From NCBI GenBank assembly GCA_963770045.1, contig CAVYOD010000015.1, positions 248,001 to 312,000 of the forward strand: a stretch of DNA of 64,000 nucleotides, in the 5' to 3' direction. This DNA comes from CAVYOD01 sp963770045 (GTDB taxonomy: Bacteria > Acidobacteriota > Aminicenantia > Aminicenantales > CAVYOD01). A program made the position numbers and the translations under genes. How positions within the stretch are numbered: position 1 is the stretch's first letter; every line of letters starts with the position of its first letter. Shown here piece after piece: positions 1 to 10,134 of the stretch. The notes beneath the pieces are model-generated. The model had not been told where the DNA came from. It ran no database searches and was given only the letters and a program-made list of their open reading frames with translations.

Positions 1-1643
1 GAGCTCCTTCCCGGCTGGATTTCGTTTCCTGGGATATTGCCTAGACGAACTTCCTTTTCTCCGTCCAAGCAGACAGCATTTGTGAGGTCAATCTTGACAA
101 CAACGGGTTTGGCCAGGCCCACCTTGATCGCCCAATCGGTGATATTGGTGGGGAGGAGACCTTGATTCTCGACCGTCACCTTCACGCTTCTCACATTTTC
201 GTCCAACGGCGAGACTTTTGTTTCCGCTATTTTCACCTGAGGAGAAATTTCCGCTAGATAAAGGTACCACGGGGCCTTGAGTTTGAGTTCCCGCTCCAGA
301 AGATTAGGAGGGGGGTTTTGGCCGCTGAATTTTTCAACAAAGCCTCCGATCTCGATGTCTCCCAATTGAGGGTGTTTAAACGGCTTCCAGGGGACGAACC
401 ACTTTCCACCGGCTTCCTTGTCGAGGAAATCGAGGAACTCCTCCTGAGATATTTTCTGATCCTTATCTTTGTCATACTTTATGAGAAAGGGGTTGGCATA
501 ATCATCGCCCCAGAGTTCTTCGCACCAGCCCAGTATTCCCAAGTTGTAATACATGAACGGCTCAGGGTCTCCCATCCCCAGTTTCCAGATCGGCTGGGGA
601 AATGTCTTCATGAGAGGAAGGACCTCTTCGCGGTTGGTAAATTGGGCATAAGCGGTCGCGAGGCGCTTATAGAGCTCCAGGTCGGAAGGGGGCATTTCTT
701 CGCCCCCCGGAAAATAGAGGAGCTCATCGAGCGAACCTGAGGTATGGAGGTCGACGGCCTGGCATATGTTGGGATGCTCCATCCAGAACTTGATGGTCGC
801 CTGGGTTTCAGGCTCGGACAGTGTGTAGGGGCTGCTCTGAATCTGTTCCCGGTTGAGGTTTCCCCAGGAAAAATTGTGGCTGAGGTTAATTCCCCCGATC
901 CCGTCCTCGTTGAACTGGCCGTCTCCGTCGTTGTCGATACCTTCAGAGAGAAGAATATAATAGGTCCCTCCCAATTCGTTCTCTTTTCTCTTGGTCATGA
1001 CCCTGGGGTCCTTCGCGGAGATCTTCCATCCGCCAAAAGGAGATTTGATCCGCATGGTGGTTACAAAGCCGTCGCCGTTGAGGTCTTCAGTCGGATCTTC
1101 GTCGAATTTCCCATCCAGGTCATTGTCACGAGGATGGACGCTGCCCCCATAATCGGTATCCCCCGGGTTGGCCAGCCACCAGTCCGAGGCGTCGACCTCG
1201 TACTTTGGCCGCAAATAGAACGTTCGCGTGTCAACGAGTCTCGTGGCCTGGGCATCTTTTCCGTATTCGGTTAGCAGGAAATTAATGAGATAGAGGGTTA
1301 ACATGGCCCCGGTTTGCTCTCCGGTGTGCATATTGCCGTCTATGTAGATCGCCGGCTTGCTCAAGGCAGGTCCCGTCGCCTGGTTGGTAATTTCCATGAG
1401 ATGAAGGTCTTTCCCTGAATAGCTCTTGCCGATGACGTAGACTTTTGCCAGCTGTGGATAGCGCTGTTCCAGTTCCTTCATGATCTTGTATATCTCGTCG
1501 GAGTTCAGGTAGCGATCCCATCCGGTTTTCGTCTGGGACGTTTGGGACGGCTGGGTCTGCATCCGCTTCCCGGCACCCAAGATTCCGGAGGCAAGTAAGA
1601 AAACGATCAGAAATCGCGCCGCGCAAAAATGCGCTCGAGGCAT
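1..1643 (-). CDS. M14-family zinc carboxypeptidase, exported, with calcium-binding loops (3' end cut by window edge)
   Basis: The frame is open from an ATG at 1643 to the window edge, 547 codons without a stop. An AGGAGG ribosome site lies just upstream. An N-terminal hydrophobic segment (residues about 8-24) looks like a signal peptide. M14 features are visible: HTGEQ (His106, Glu109) as the first two zinc ligands, a LSHNFSWGN stretch near 254-262, VDLHTSG with His300 as third ligand, and a glutamate pair near 375 as the catalytic candidate. Three Asp-rich loops resemble calcium sites: 173-192, 237-247 and a canonical EF-hand loop at 391-402 (D391, D393, D395, I398, E402). A CARDB-like adhesive segment follows after about residue 470. 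Role inferred: release of C-terminal amino acids from peptides outside the cytoplasm. The C-terminus is not visible. Confidence 0.85.
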   Translation of the reverse strand, partial: MPRAHFCAARFLIVFLLASGILGAGKRMQTQPSQTSQTKTGWDRYLNSDEIYKIMKELEQRYPQLAKVYVIGKSYSGKDLHLMEITNQATGPALSKPAIYIDGNMHTGEQTGAMLTLYLINFLLTEYGKDAQATRLVDTRTFYLRPKYEVDASDWWLANPGDTDYGGSVHPRDNDLDGKFDEDPTEDLNGDGFVTTMRIKSPFGGWKISAKDPRVMTKRKENELGGTYYILLSEGIDNDGDGQFNEDGIGGINLSHNFSWGNLNREQIQSSPYTLSEPETQATIKFWMEHPNICQAVDLHTSGSLDELLYFPGGEEMPPSDLELYKRLATAYAQFTNREEVLPLMKTFPQPIWKLGMGDPEPFMYYNLGILGWCEELWGDDYANPFLIKYDKDKDQKISQEEFLDFLDKEAGGKWFVPWKPFKHPQLGDIEIGGFVEKFSGQNPPPNLLERELKLKAPWYLYLAEISPQVKIAETKVSPLDENVRSVKVTVENQGLLPTNITDWAIKVGLAKPVVVKIDLTNAVCLDGEKEVRLGNIPGNEIQPGRS

Positions 1644-1685
1644 GATGCCCTCCTTTTTTTGGGAATCGCTGAAAAACGTAATCGA

Positions 1686-1715
1686 TTTATGACACACACT
1701 TTGTGCACATGTCAA
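1686..1715 (-). promoter_or_regulatory. Candidate sigma70 promoter of the M14 gene
   Basis: On the minus strand a perfect TTGACA (1715-1710) is followed after 18 bases by CATAAA (1691-1686), about 45 bases upstream of the start codon at 1643. The -10 box matches consensus at four of six positions. Seen by eye only. Confidence 0.35.
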
Positions 1716-1723
1716 GAGTCAGC

Positions 1724-1751
1724 TTGACATCTTCTCCGGCTCTGAAATAAC
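1724..1751 (+). promoter_or_regulatory. Candidate sigma70 promoter of the PhzF-like gene
   Basis: TTGACA at 1724-1729 is followed after 16 bases by AATAAC at 1746-1751. It faces away from the minus-strand promoter just upstream, so 1644-1973 is a divergent intergenic region. It holds nothing else I can recognise. Confidence 0.3.
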
Positions 1752-1973
1752 ATCTATCAGGACCAAGATCGGGCCCAAGATGCCTGCCAAGCCGTCGCAA
1801 CTCAGAAGGGATTTTTCATCCCTCTTTTTTCGAAGAAAAACAGACGCCCAGGAGCTCAGTGCCGCAAATCATTAGACTCCGGACCATAAGGTTCTCTGAA
1901 TCTGCGGGCAGCGCCAGGAATTGGGAAGAGCGGCCTTGTCGCGATTTCTGTTTGAGATCGAAAAGGAATGGCC

Positions 1974-2844
1974 ATGAAGAAAGATAGATATCAAAGTCTT
2001 TGTTTTGAACGCATTTGCCAAAACAAAGATGGGCGGCAACCCGGCGGGGGTCGTTCTCGATGCGGATACTATGAGCGAACCCTTTAAGCAAAAGCTGGCT
2101 GCGAAAGTTGGTTATTCGGAAACCGCATTCGTCCAGAAGTCTGATGTGGCGGATTTCAAGATTTCTTTTTTTACTCCGACCGAAGAGGTAGCCCTGTGCG
2201 GTCACGCCACAATCGCGGCGTTTTCTCTCCTCTATGAGCTCGGACGGATTCCGGCGGGATGCTTCAGACAAGAAACAAAAGCCGGTATCCTGGGGGTAGA
2301 AGTCCAAAAGGACGGGACGGTCTTTATGGAACAGACTTTGCCTTCGTTCGAAAAATCTATGGATCGCAGCGAGGTTGCCCAGTCCCTGGGAATAAGAGTG
2401 GATTCTCTCGTGCCGGAGTTGCCCGTTCAAATTGTCTCAACCGGACTCCGCGATATCATGGTTCCAGTCGCTTCGCTCTATGAGCTTTTTAACCTCAAAC
2501 CCGATTTTGAAAAAATCGCCGAAATCAGCAAAAAGCATAGGACTGTTGGTTATCATGTCTTCACGCAGGAGACGAAATTCAAATCTGCCGCCCATTGCCG
2601 GAATTTCGCTCCTTTGTACGGGATCCCGGAAGAGGCAGCGACAGGCACTTCTTCCGGCGCGCTCGCCTGCTATTTGTTCAAGCACGGAAAGATTGCTCAT
2701 GGACAAACTCAAAGACTCGTTTTCGAACAGGGTTATTGCCTGAGAAGACCCTCGGAAATACTCGTTCGCCTCGACACCGAAAAAAAAGAAATCAGACGGG
2801 TGCAAGTCGGAGGAAAGGCGACGGCGGCGAAAGAAAAAAAATGA
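1974..2844 (+). CDS. PhzF-family isomerase/epimerase (phenazine biosynthesis protein-like)
   Basis: About 290 residues, the usual length for PhzF-fold proteins, which share a diaminopimelate-epimerase-like two-lobed fold. Visible motifs are GGNPAGVV near the N-terminus, YSETAFV with the conserved catalytic Glu, FFTPTEEVALCGHATIA, and GTSSGALA near the C-terminus. The frame carrying these has no ATG; its first usable start is TTG at 2005. An ATG at 1974, preceded by AAGGA, would read into the conserved N-terminus (MKKIDIKVFVLNAF) if one A of the AAA run at 1980-1982 is an extra base. I take 1974 as the natural start. The substrate cannot be inferred. It runs 13 bases ahead of the M28 peptidase gene and may be co-transcribed with it. 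There is no phenazine gene cluster here, so a phenazine role is not implied. Confidence 0.85.
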
Positions 2845-2857
2845 AGGAGGACGGTCT

Positions 2858-5012
2858 ATGAAAAATCTCAAATGGGGAATCTTCCTGAGCCTCGTCGTTC
2901 TTCTCTTTCTGCAGACGAAAGGCGAATCGACCGGGCAGAGAATCAAAGGATTTACGGCCGACGGCTCAAGGGAAGAGCGCCAAACCGAAGCCGCGCTCGC
3001 CAGGCTGTCTGATCCGAAGGTCTATGAAGAACACTTGAGATTCCTGACCAAGGAGCCACATATCGCGGGCACCAAGGAAAACTATGACCTCGCCCTGTAC
3101 GTCAGGGATAAGTTCAAAGAATTCGGACTTGAGGAAGTGGAGCTCGTTGAATACCAAGTCCTCCTTTCCTATCCTAAAGACATTGTCGTGGAGATGGTCG
3201 AACCCACGAGCTTTAGAGCCACTCTCAGGGAAGAAGGTTATGCGGTCGACAAAGATTCTTCTAACAGCAAAGTGAGTATCGGATTTAATGCCTATTCGAT
3301 CTCGGGTGAAGTCACGGCGCCGGTTGTCTATGCCCACGGCGGCGACCCGGAGGATTATGACAAGCTGCTCAAGATGGGGATTGATATAAAGGGCAAGATC
3401 GCCCTGGTCCGCTACTCGGAGCCTTACAGCTACAGAGGCTTCAAAGCCTTGACAGCTCAGCAGAGAGGCGCCGCCGGACTGCTCATTTATTCCGACCCCA
3501 AGGATGATGGATACGTCCGGGGTGATGTCTTTCCGGACGGGCCTTGGGGGCCGGCGAGTCATATTCAGCGGGGCGGGATTCCGTTTGATTTCATCGTCCC
3601 CGGAGACCCCCTGACTCCCGGTTGGGCCTCAATCCCGGGAGCCAAGCGGCTGAAGTGTGAGGAGTCGGAAATTCTTCCCAAAATCATGTCCGTTCCCCTC
3701 TCGCACAAAGAAGCCCGGCCTCTCTTGGAGAATCTGGCGGGTCCCGCCGTCCCGCCAGATTGGCAGGGAGGGCTGCCTTTTACCTACCACGTCGGACCGG
3801 GCCCGACCAAGGTCCATCTCAAGGTGGAAATGGATAGCCCCGTTGGCTCCATCTGGAATGTGGTGGGCAAAATCAAAGGTCGGGGAGGAGCCTGAAAAAT
3901 GGGTCGTCCTGGGGAACCATCGAGATGCCTGGGTTTATGGTGCCGTCGACCCGAGCAGCGGCACGGCGGCCTTGCTGGGTCTGGCCCAAAATCTGGGACG
4001 GCTGGCTAAGGAGGGCCATCGGCCAAAAAGGAGCATTATCTTTTGTAACTGGGATGCCGAGGAAATTACCCTCACCGGTTCAACAGAATGGGCAGAGCAA
4101 TATGCGGACAAGCTGAAGAAAGATGGGGTCGTCTATATCAACGTCGATTCTGCCGTTTGCGGGCCATATTTTGGGGCGACGGCGGTTCCTTCCTTAAGAG
4201 ATTCTGTGCTGCAGATCACTCAAGAAGTCGCGGATCCCCTGAGCGGAAAAACGATTTATGATGCCATCAAGACCAGGCAAAGCAGGAATCGAAGGGGCGG
4301 AACCGAATTCATCGAGACAAGGGTCGGGAGCGGGAGCGACCACACGGCCTTTCTGAATTTCGTCTGCATGCCCGTCATCGGGATGGGTTTTGAGGGCCCT
4401 TACGGGGTCTACCACTCCCAGTATGATGACTTTTACTGGATGTCCCATTTCGGCGACCCGCAATTCCGCTATCATGCCACCATGGCAACCATCTGGGGAA
4501 TGACGGCTCTAAGACTGGCCAACGCCGAGGTCTATCCTTTTGATTATGAAGCCTATGCCAGAGAGATCGGTACCTACGTCAAAGAAATCGAAAGTCAAGC
4601 CGAAAAACCAATCTCCTCCGACCTCAACCTCCTCGTCGGCCGAATCGAGAGCTTTCAAAAGACCGCCCACGAACTGAACGGTCAGATTGAAAGACTGCTC
4701 TCCAATGGAAGTCCGGGCTCTCCAGAAATTCTACAGTCCCTTAACGCCGCCCTCATGCAAGCCGAAAGAGATTTTGGCTTCCCGGGCGGGATCCCCAAAC
4801 GCCCTTGGTTTAAGCACCTCATCTATGCCTGCAAGTTCAATTACCATCCAGAAGTCATTCCAGGGATCACCGAGGCCGTGGAAGAAAAAGATTGGTCCCG
4901 GGCCAAGGAGCAGATTTCCCTTTTGGATAAGGCCATCAGCAATGCTGACCGGACACTCCAGGCGGCCCTGACAAACGTCCTCAAGGGTCAAAAGGGTGAC
5001 TCAAAGAGCTAG
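2858..5012 (+). CDS. M28-family metallopeptidase, glutamate carboxypeptidase II-like, exported (one frameshift)
   Basis: Start ATG at 2858 follows AAGGAGG. The N-terminus is hydrophobic (a signal peptide). The first part (to about 3885) carries a PA (protease-associated) domain. The second part carries the M28 zinc core: NHRDAWVYGAVDPSSG (His and bridging Asp), WDAEE (catalytic and ligand Glu), a distal SGSDHTAF motif and the final His in YHSQYDD. A helical C-terminal stretch resembles the transferrin-receptor-like dimerisation domain. Total about 718 residues, normal for the glutamate carboxypeptidase II/NAALADase group. The frame changes at 3882-3886, where one extra G in a GGGG run would explain the break, so I treat it as one gene. 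Predicted role: cleavage of C-terminal acidic residues from peptides in the periplasm or outside. Confidence 0.88.
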
Positions 5013-5032
5013 CAACAGAAACTCGCCAGGTC

Positions 5033-6925
5033 CTAATTTGCGCTGGGCCCGTAATAGAGGGCATTGAAGAAGAGCTTAAAAGTCACCGGCGTCGAAGCCC
5101 GAAAATTGACCCGGAAACCGAAGAGAATGATTTTCCCCTTTCCGTAGGGAACTTCAATCGCCGCCGCCTTCCCGGCCATGCGGTTCTCCCCGATGAGTCT
5201 TCCGCTCATGAGAAGTCCCTTATCGGCATACCGGGTGATGACCCGAGCCAACTTCTCTCCCTTGCCCTGCTCCACTTCAAAGCCGTTGTTGTTCCAAAAG
5301 AAGCCGGCGCACGATTCCTCCATGCCGTAGGCAACCGGGTGGTCGGTGTCATTGACGATCCTAACAAGAGAGCCGGGGCAATAGAATTCTTTTGTCTCAA
5401 GGCCGAGGAGCGCGTCCTTGATCGGCAAACGGAATTGGTCGATGGCGAAAAGACTTGATGTTCCGACACAGACCAGGGTGCCTCCCGCTTCAACGAACTG
5501 GCGCAGATTCTCGGCTCCCGCTTCTGTGATGCCTCCGGTATACTGGGGAGGCACGGTCCCCGGCGCATGGCCTTCGAGGATATTCTTGATCGCTCTCTCG
5601 TCTCTGAAATTCGTGCTCATGGGGCGGGCATTGGGTTCGCTGGGAAGAACGATCACATTGAAGCGCCCGTTCAAGTTGCCCGTTTTGACGTCGGCATCAT
5701 ATATATTTTCGAACGGGAACTCGTACTGCTCCAAGAGCCAGCGTGTGTACCCCTCGTCCATGTTGGCCACCCATGATTTATACAGCCCGATATGAATGGG
5801 CTTGAGCTCGAGGGCTGGAATGTCGGGCTTACTTTCCAGGGCGACAAGTTTTAGGGAGAGCTCCTTGGCCAGGCCACTGATCTTGCCAAAATCGACTCCC
5901 GCGGGGTTGATGACCATGGTCCCGGCCGGATAGGATCGACCTTGGAAAGAAAAGGACTTCTTGGCCCAGGAGATCCTGGCTCCTAATTTGATGAGGCGGT
6001 TGGCCGCCCGAAGAGAATCATTCGATTCATGCCCGAGGAGCAAGGCTGCTGTACCCTTCTCCTCCACACCTCCGGCAGGCGGCTCAATCTTGTTCACTCT
6101 CTCGAGCCTGACCTCAAGCGGATGCTCGGAAGCAACCGCGTTCACGCCGAAGATATAAGGAAAAGTCCAGGCGACGATCTCATCAGGTTCGGTGGGCGGA
6201 CCCCCGGGATATTGATAGAGCTCAGGATAATGCTGGACCTCCATGACCGCCTTGACATACAGAGCATAGGCCTGGTTCATGGGTATAACATAACTCCCTT
6301 TCTTGCATTTCTCCCCATTGACGACGAAATCATCCAGAGCCTTGTAGATCTCTACATCATAAGGTTCGAAGCGACTCAGCATATAAGAAACCATGAGCGG
6401 GTCCCTCTGGGCCGAAGGGATGACATAAGCATAAGGAGGCTCTTTGGAGAAGCGCTCCATAGTGTTTTTCCCCGCCGTGTAAACGCTATAGAGGAGCTTA
6501 TCTTTGAACTTGTCTGCAACTTCCAGAACAGACAGCGAAGACATCTTGATGTAATCCGCCGCATCCTTCAGGCGCCACCAGCCCCCTTTCCAGGGGTTGG
6601 GATAGAGAGTACTGGGGCGAAGATCCTTGGCCCAGGGGGGAAAATCTCGCAAGGTGTAGAATCTGGGCGTGGCGTAGCCTGATCCGGCTGTTTCGGTCAT
6701 CTGGGTCACACAATTGAAAAAGTCCCCGATGGTATCCGTGTAGCCGACATACCATGTGTCCCACCCGTTCCACGTCCCTTGGGGTGCGTAGAGCGGGGAC
6801 ATAGCGATCGTTCCCGGCATGTTGTGAAAATCCAAGTGCAGACCCATGTGAGCCGAGATGAGGTTTCTCCAGCTGACGATGAGCGTAATTTTTCTATTGT
6901 TGCTGAGCCCTCTTTCTTCACTTCT
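5033..6925 (-). pseudogene. 5'-truncated M14-type carboxypeptidase-like gene, lacking the zinc-binding half
   Basis: The frame is open from just after a stop at 6926-6928 to 5033. The first ATG is at 6847, but similarity starts upstream of it. The protein is a clear paralog of the long M14 protein at 15429-18034: both share a (T)ETF/(T)ETA region followed by YATP, a GGWW(R/H)L block, a KEPPY(A/G)(Y/W)(V/I)IP block and a final glutamine-amidotransferase-like domain ending in GKGK(I/V)IL. About 280 residues that in the paralog hold the HATE zinc motif and third His ligand are missing here. Homology stops at about 6870-6925, right beside the hairpin that ends the neighbouring TonB gene. It is either a deletion pseudogene or an assembly join. 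If translated from 6847 the product would have no complete zinc site and no signal peptide. Confidence 0.75.
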
Positions 6926-6957
6926 TCAGCGAAGGGAGTTTCCCCTTCCGAGGGGAC

Positions 6958-6995
6958 GAAATCGAGGGAGGGGGATGAGAACCTCCCTCGATTTC
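6958..6995 (-). terminator. Perfect 14-bp inverted repeat after the TonB receptor gene
   Basis: GAAATCGAGGGAGG at 6958-6971 is mirrored by CCTCCCTCGATTTC at 6982-6995, with a 10-base loop. It lies 16 bases past the stop of the minus-strand TonB receptor and is a plausible transcription terminator, although no clear U-tract follows. Confidence 0.5.
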
Positions 6996-7010
6996 CGAGG
7001 GAAAGAATCT

Positions 7011-9714
7011 TTAGAAGACGAACTTTAATCCGAGCATCGCTCTCCTGGGCAATATTATGCTTGTGGGAATCATCCAGCTCGGGCTCTGCTCCGTATAGCT
7101 GACATAGCTCAGAGGTGTATTCTTGTTGAAAAGGTTGATGATGTCGACGCTGATCTCCACTGAGTACCGGCCTGCAATCCTGAATATCTTCTCAGCTTTC
7201 AGGTCGAAATAGAGCTCGCTGGGCATGCGGCGGCTTCCGCGCTGCTCGGCCTTGACGAATTTCCCTCCCTGGTTGAGACCCGGAACAAAAACGGTCCTCT
7301 CCCAGCTTGCCCCCTGTTGGTAGATGATGTTCGTTCCAAGAAGAATGCCGAATGGAGCGCTGTAGGCACCGCCCAACTTAAACATCCACTCTCTGCTCGG
7401 GGCAGATCCGATCCTGAACACACCTTCACCGTTGATAAGCTCGTTCTTGTCCTTATAGCCTTTGGGTACCCACCAGGCCCTCGCCCAGGTGAACGAGGAA
7501 TAGAGCTGGAAATTATTGGAGAAACGCTTGTTGGCCACGAGCATCAAGGCCGCTGTAAGTTATTTTATCTCCGGGATTAGTGATGAGATAAAAATTTTGA
7601 ATGGGCTCAACCTGGTTATAGACCATGATCGTGTTCCCGGTGCTGGGGTCGATGAATGGTATCTGCTCGTATTGTGCTAGTGTATTGAGCCTGTCGATCC
7701 TGTTTTTGTTGATCTTGTAAATGAAGGTGGCCGAAATCGAGAAATCCTGGAAAAGTTCCCTTTCCAGAGCGACGGAGAACTGGTGCGTATAGGGCGGCTT
7801 CAGGTTTTTATCGATACCTAGACCTTCCAGGGGGTCCCAACTGTAGATAAAGTTGTCATAAGCACGGGTTGCCGGATTGTAGCCATAAACGTAAAGGGTA
7901 CTCCTGGGCGGGAGTGGCCGCTTCAATATCTCCGATGACCAAGCCTTTGGTATAGCGGCCATAGGACGCGCGAAAAACCGTCTTTCTGTCAGATGTTATC
8001 TGGTAGTTGATCCCGATTCTTGGCGAGATCTGTTTCCAGTCAACCACATCAGGGATGCCGGGGATTTTCTTTCCTGTTGGCTTATTGAACCTATCGAGCT
8101 CATCGAAGTCTGGAATACTTCCATGGTTGTAGTCAAAGCGCAGTCCCAGATTGGCGGTCAACCTGTTCGATATCTCCCAGCTGTCGTCGACAAAAACTCC
8201 CACTTGGTCCATAATACCGCCGTAGTGGGAGGGATTGCGGAAATACGCCATACAAGGGTTGATTCATATAATCGTAATATTTCACACCCCCCGATGTAGC
8301 CGTAGACGAGAATCGGAATAACCATGGCTGTATTGGACTCCAGCCTTTAAATTCGTGATTTCCTTTCAAGAAGTCCTGGGCGTAGTGGGAAATATTGGCG
8401 TTGGCTTGGGTTCGGTTGGTCTTCCAGTTGTAAAAACCTAAAGCGTTGACAGAGTAATACCCGGTTCCCCAATCACTATGCCCCGGGGTTGTCATGTCTC
8501 CTGAGAAGGGCTTATATTCTAGGTAGGTGTAAAAGCCGCCGTACTTGACCTCGAAGTAAGTCTTATCGCTCACCATATGGAGCCATTCAAAAGTGGGCGT
8601 AACGGCGGGGGCAGCTTCAAAGCTGGTCGTCTCAACCGGCCTAAATGCAGTGGGGGGGTCATAGGGGAATTTATAATTTTCGTAGTGGGCAAAAAGGCTC
8701 AATTTGTTCTTTTTGTCGAGCTGGTAGTCAATCTTGATATCCGCAGTTGGTTTCATACTGTACTCAGTTGGGAATCTGGGGTCTGCGCCCACACCCGAGC
8801 TTCTATCGACATTGTGTTGAACGGAGGCGAAGAACCAGAGCTTGTCCTTGACGATCGGTCCTCCTAATTGGAAGATGGCATCATGCCAGTGGTCGCGGTG
8901 GAAAGGCCAGTGCTCATTGGGAGTGTTGTTGCCTGTCAAAGAATTGGTCTGGAGGAAATACTTCGCGGCGCCGTGGAAGGTATTGGAACCGGACTTGCTG
9001 ACCACATTAATGACCGCACCCTCGAAATTGCCATATTCGGCCGGCAGCTCCTATTCCGGTGACCTCCAGTTCCGCGATGACATCGGGCATAGGCCAGGGC
9101 CAGGCCGCGCCTGTGGAAGGAGCGGAAATGTCAATCCCGTTAACGTAATAGGCATTCGATTTGACCTCGGATCCAAAGGCGCTCTGACGCGAACCTTGGG
9201 GGTCATTGGCTGTAACACCCGGGGAAGCCTGAACCATGTCGAAGAACGTAAACCGTCTTGTGGGAAGATTCTCTAGAGTCTTAGAATCGTAGGTCGAGGA
9301 GAAACTTGATTTTTCTACATCCACAAGGGGGGACGTCGCGATCACCGTCACTTCCTTGTCGAGGCTAGCTGGTTTGAGAACGATGTCGAGGACGACGGTT
9401 CCCCCAATCGTGACTTGTTGGTTCTTGGTTGTCAGAGGCTGAAATCCTTGCAGAGTAAACGTGACCTCATATTCCGGGCCGACAGGGAGGGCAATAAATC
9501 TGAATTCTCCCCTGGCGTCGGTTGTGGTCGATCTGGTGCCCATCAAAGCCTCGCCCTTCACTTCTACCGTTACTCCAGGAAGAAGCTCTCCCTGTTCATC
9601 TTTGACTATCCCGCTGATCGTGCCTGTCCGTTTCTGGGCGAATGCTTGACCGACCACGAGAAGCATGACCACAAGACTCAATAAGATGACGCTCAAAAAT
9701 TTGTTGCTCTTCAA
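7011..9714 (-). CDS. TonB-dependent outer-membrane receptor with carboxypeptidase-regulatory-like N-terminus (four frameshifts)
   Basis: Start ATG at 9714; the signal peptide ends around GQAFA. A Cna-B/carboxypeptidase-regulatory-like domain follows (GTISGIVKDEQGELLPGVTV, residues about 30-115). Then comes the plug region (SPLVDVEKS, NLPTRRF, YYVNGIDIS, and KSGSNTFHGAAKYF after the first frame change) and a long beta-barrel rich in aromatic residues. It ends in LGLKFVF with the terminal Phe typical of BAM-assembled barrels. Similarity continues across frame changes near 9044, 8250, 7905 and 7553, so I read one gene of about 900 residues. Likely role: uptake of oligomeric or large substrates, perhaps peptides given the neighbouring peptidases. 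The substrate is not inferable from sequence. Confidence 0.87.
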
Positions 9715-10134
9715 TAAATCCTCCTTTAATATTAATAGACTCTCAAACCCAGTTGGTCAGCGACCGTTTTAATGCGGGCATCACCCCCTTTCCGAAGCTA
9801 TTAAGGAAAAAAATGGCCTCGACGGTGATTCAATATTTTATCCCGGGTTTTCATAGGAATGGGATAAATCCCCTTTTATTTTGCCAGCCGAAAGCAATTT
9901 TGCATTTTTGTCCTATCATGTCAAGTTTTTTTTGTCTTCCTAAATGATCGTTCGGCTCCCAGACACTTCCTCTGATTTTTAAGAGAATGACGACCCACTT
10001 TTATAGAAGCCCGCGCTAGGCTTGGGCGGCGTCCGGAACGTCGGGAAAAATGCTTTGATTTTTCTCGACCGAAACCCTACAATTGGGAAAATCAAGCCGA
10101 TGCGGAACTAGCGGTCTAATCCAAGGAGAAAAAG
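9715..10134. other. Intergenic region between divergent TonB receptor and P1 peptidase genes
   Basis: This 420-base stretch has no convincing gene; short open frames here lack ribosome sites and similarity. It holds an AT-rich segment (9740-9960). On the minus strand there is a TTGACA at 9922-9917, about 200 bases upstream of the receptor start, with only a weak -10 match. A good plus-strand promoter is listed separately. Confidence 0.5.
10055..10083 (+). promoter_or_regulatory. Candidate sigma70 promoter of the P1 peptidase-permease operon
   Basis: TTGATT at 10055-10060, a 17-base spacer, then TACAAT at 10078-10083. Both boxes match consensus at five (-10) or four to five (-35) positions. 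It is about 50 bases before the start codon at 10135, which is preceded by AAGGAG. Confidence 0.5.

Noticed and set aside
744..1274. Plus-strand open frames at 318-740 and 744-1274.
   Set aside because: They lie antisense to the partial M14 carboxypeptidase, whose motifs are unambiguous.
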